From Orientallactaga sibirica (Eukaryota > Chordata > Mammalia > Rodentia > Dipodidae), in contig JAEOAD010000013.1 of the NCBI GenBank assembly GCA_036365145.1, positions 44,643,001-44,707,000 on the forward strand: a DNA stretch of 64,000 nt, given 5' to 3'. The position numbers were made by a program, and so were the translations under genes. This document shows positions 62,371-64,000 of this stretch, one piece after another (position 1 is the stretch's first letter; each line of letters opens with the position of its first letter). The notes beneath the pieces were generated by a model. That model searched no databases. It saw only the letters and a list, made by a program, of their open reading frames with translations, and had not been told where the DNA came from.

Positions 62371-64000
62371 GTGAGAGTTAAGTGTCTGTGTCAACTGAGG
62401 ATTCCTTCTGAGGAACAGTTACTAAGAGCAAGAAGCACTTCTAGAAAGACATCTGCATTTGGACCTGGTGGCTCATACCTGTAATCTTCATCCTTGAGAG
62501 GCTGAGGCAGGAGGATTCTGATGAGTTTGAGGCTATCTTTCACTAGAGAGTGCGTTTCAGGCCATCCTGGGGCTACAGAGTGAGATTGTGTGTCACAAAA
62601 CCAAGAAAAGAAGAAAGGAAGGAAAGAGGGAAAGAAAGAAGAAAGGAAGGAAGATGTCTTTAAACGAACAATTGTCTAACTTAGTTTTAGGAACCAGGCT
62701 GGGCATGGTGGCTCATTCCTTTAATACCAGCACTTAAGAGGATGAGGTTGCATCAGTATGAGTTCAAGGCCAGCCTGGGCTAGAGTGAGATACTGCCTCA
62801 TCCACTCCCTCAAGTATATAAATAACTTTTAAAAATACTTATTTGAGAGAGACAGAGACAGAGAGACAATTAGTATGGTTGTACCCGGACCTCCTACCAC
62901 TTCAAATGAACTCTAGATACATGTGGTACTTTGTGTGTCTGGCTTTATGTAAATACTGTGGAATTGAACCCAGGCTGTTAGGGTTTGCAAGAACACACCT
63001 TTAACCATTAAACCATCTCTCCAGCCCCCAATTTTTTGAAAAAAGGAAAGCAATAAAATATAATCAGTTCCAGGAACTTTCTAACATTAAAAAAAAATCA
63101 GTCGGGCGTGTTGGCGCACGCCTTTAATCCCAGCACTCGGGAGGCAGAGGTAGGAGGATCGCTGAGAGTTCGAGGCCACCCTGAGACTACATAGTTAATT
63201 CCAGGTCAGCCTGGACCAGAGTGAGACCCTACCTCGCAAAACCAAAAAAAAAAAAAAAAAAAAAAATCACAGGCCAGCCAAGTGTGGTGGTACACGCCTT
63301 TAATCCCAGCACTTGGGAGGCAGAGGTAGGAGGATTGCCATGAGTTCGAGGCCAGCCTGAGACTACATAGTAAATTCCAGGTCAGCCTCAGCTAAAGTGA
63401 GACCCTACCTCAAAAAACAACAACAACAAAATCACAGGATATGAAAATTTTTATCTTTTGATAGTTCCCATATTAGAAATTAAAATTGTTAATTTAAAAA
63501 ATTTATTAAAATGCTCAAGATAACTATTAAGTGTAAATATTACATGTATATGTATATCTGCATGTGTAGATATATATACACATACTCTATTTTTTGAAGT
63601 TGGGTCTTGCTGTTTAACCAAAAATGGTCTTGAGTTTCAGTCTTTGTGCTGTGAGCTGTAGAGATGGCTTAGCTTTTGCCTGCAAAGCCAAAGGTCCCAG
63701 GTTCTATTCCCCAGGACCCATGTAAGCCTCTGGTGATGTAAGCACATGTGCATCTGGAGTTTGTTTACAGTGGCTGAAGGCCCATTTTCTCCTCTCCCCC
63801 CCATCTCTCTCTCAAATAAATAAAATAAAATACAAGTTAATTTTTAAGTGTACAAATAAAATGATGCATTTTTTTGGAAAAAAAAATACAAGTTAAAAAA
63901 AGACTAAAAATCAATCCTTGTGCTGGTATTATAAGCATGCACTACCATGCCCAATAAACATATTTTTAAATGGAGAATAGATTTTTTAAGAAAAAAAAAT
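62371..64000. repeat. INTS2 intron 7 (5' part): SINEs to window end
   Basis: B1 + at 62465-62590 with a GGAA/GAAA purine run to 62655; old B1 + at 62697-62810; B2-type - at 62830-63030; near-consensus B1 + at 63098-63245; B1 + at 63276-63420; AT-rich unique 63430-63590; B2-type + at 63648-63830; B1 - scrap near 63915-63955. No further exon is visible. Confidence 0.75.

Overview
The window is nuclear DNA from a rodent. It carries two protein-coding genes on the + strand in head-to-tail order, embedded in very dense short interspersed repeats. The first is the 3' half of MED13, the large subunit of the Mediator kinase module: 12 coding exons, the stop codon and a long 3' UTR. The second is the 5' part of INTS2, Integrator subunit 2: a CpG-rich promoter with a non-coding or nearly non-coding first exon, then six coding exons. 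The same neighbours in the same order are known from human 17q23.2, so this is ordinary conserved mammalian synteny. It also argues for MED13 rather than its paralogue MED13L.

Organism: the repeats are B1 elements, a tRNA-headed B2-superfamily SINE unlike mouse B2, B4-like and ID-like elements, LINE-1 3' ends and solo LTRs that look like rodent ORR1/MaLR. B2-superfamily plus B4 points to Myodonta. The non-murine B2 type suggests a dipodoid (jerboa, jumping mouse or relative). That species-level guess is an inference from remembered repeat families.

Layout: 1-28716 is MED13 introns and exons. About 28717-32480 is the MED13 3' UTR, which is strikingly free of SINEs. It contains a canonical 8-mer site for miR-208 and two Pumilio-type sites. 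Roughly 33159-46500 is intergenic and almost wholly repeat-derived, with two LINE-1 3' ends, one of them cleanly bounded by a long target-site duplication, a solo LTR and many SINEs. About 46530-47200 is the INTS2 CpG island with a perfect NRF1-type palindrome. From 50472 to the end are INTS2 exons 2-7 and their SINE-filled introns. All 18 coding exons have GT-AG borders and reading phases that join without a break: 774 MED13 codons plus the stop, and 320 INTS2 codons.

Both products act on RNA polymerase II. MED13 tethers CDK8/cyclin C to core Mediator, and INTS2 is part of the Integrator scaffold that cleaves nascent RNA. They share a pathway area but nothing here shows they are co-regulated.

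I found no new gene system, CRISPR array, RNA gene or operon. The most interesting unexplained signal is a longer subfamily of the B2-type SINE (three copies) whose extra segment carries a CTCF-like motif. Other points worth checking are an ambiguous INTS2 start codon, a repeat-poor intron island near 24.6-26.2 kb, and LINE-1 and LTR insertions with readable target-site duplications.
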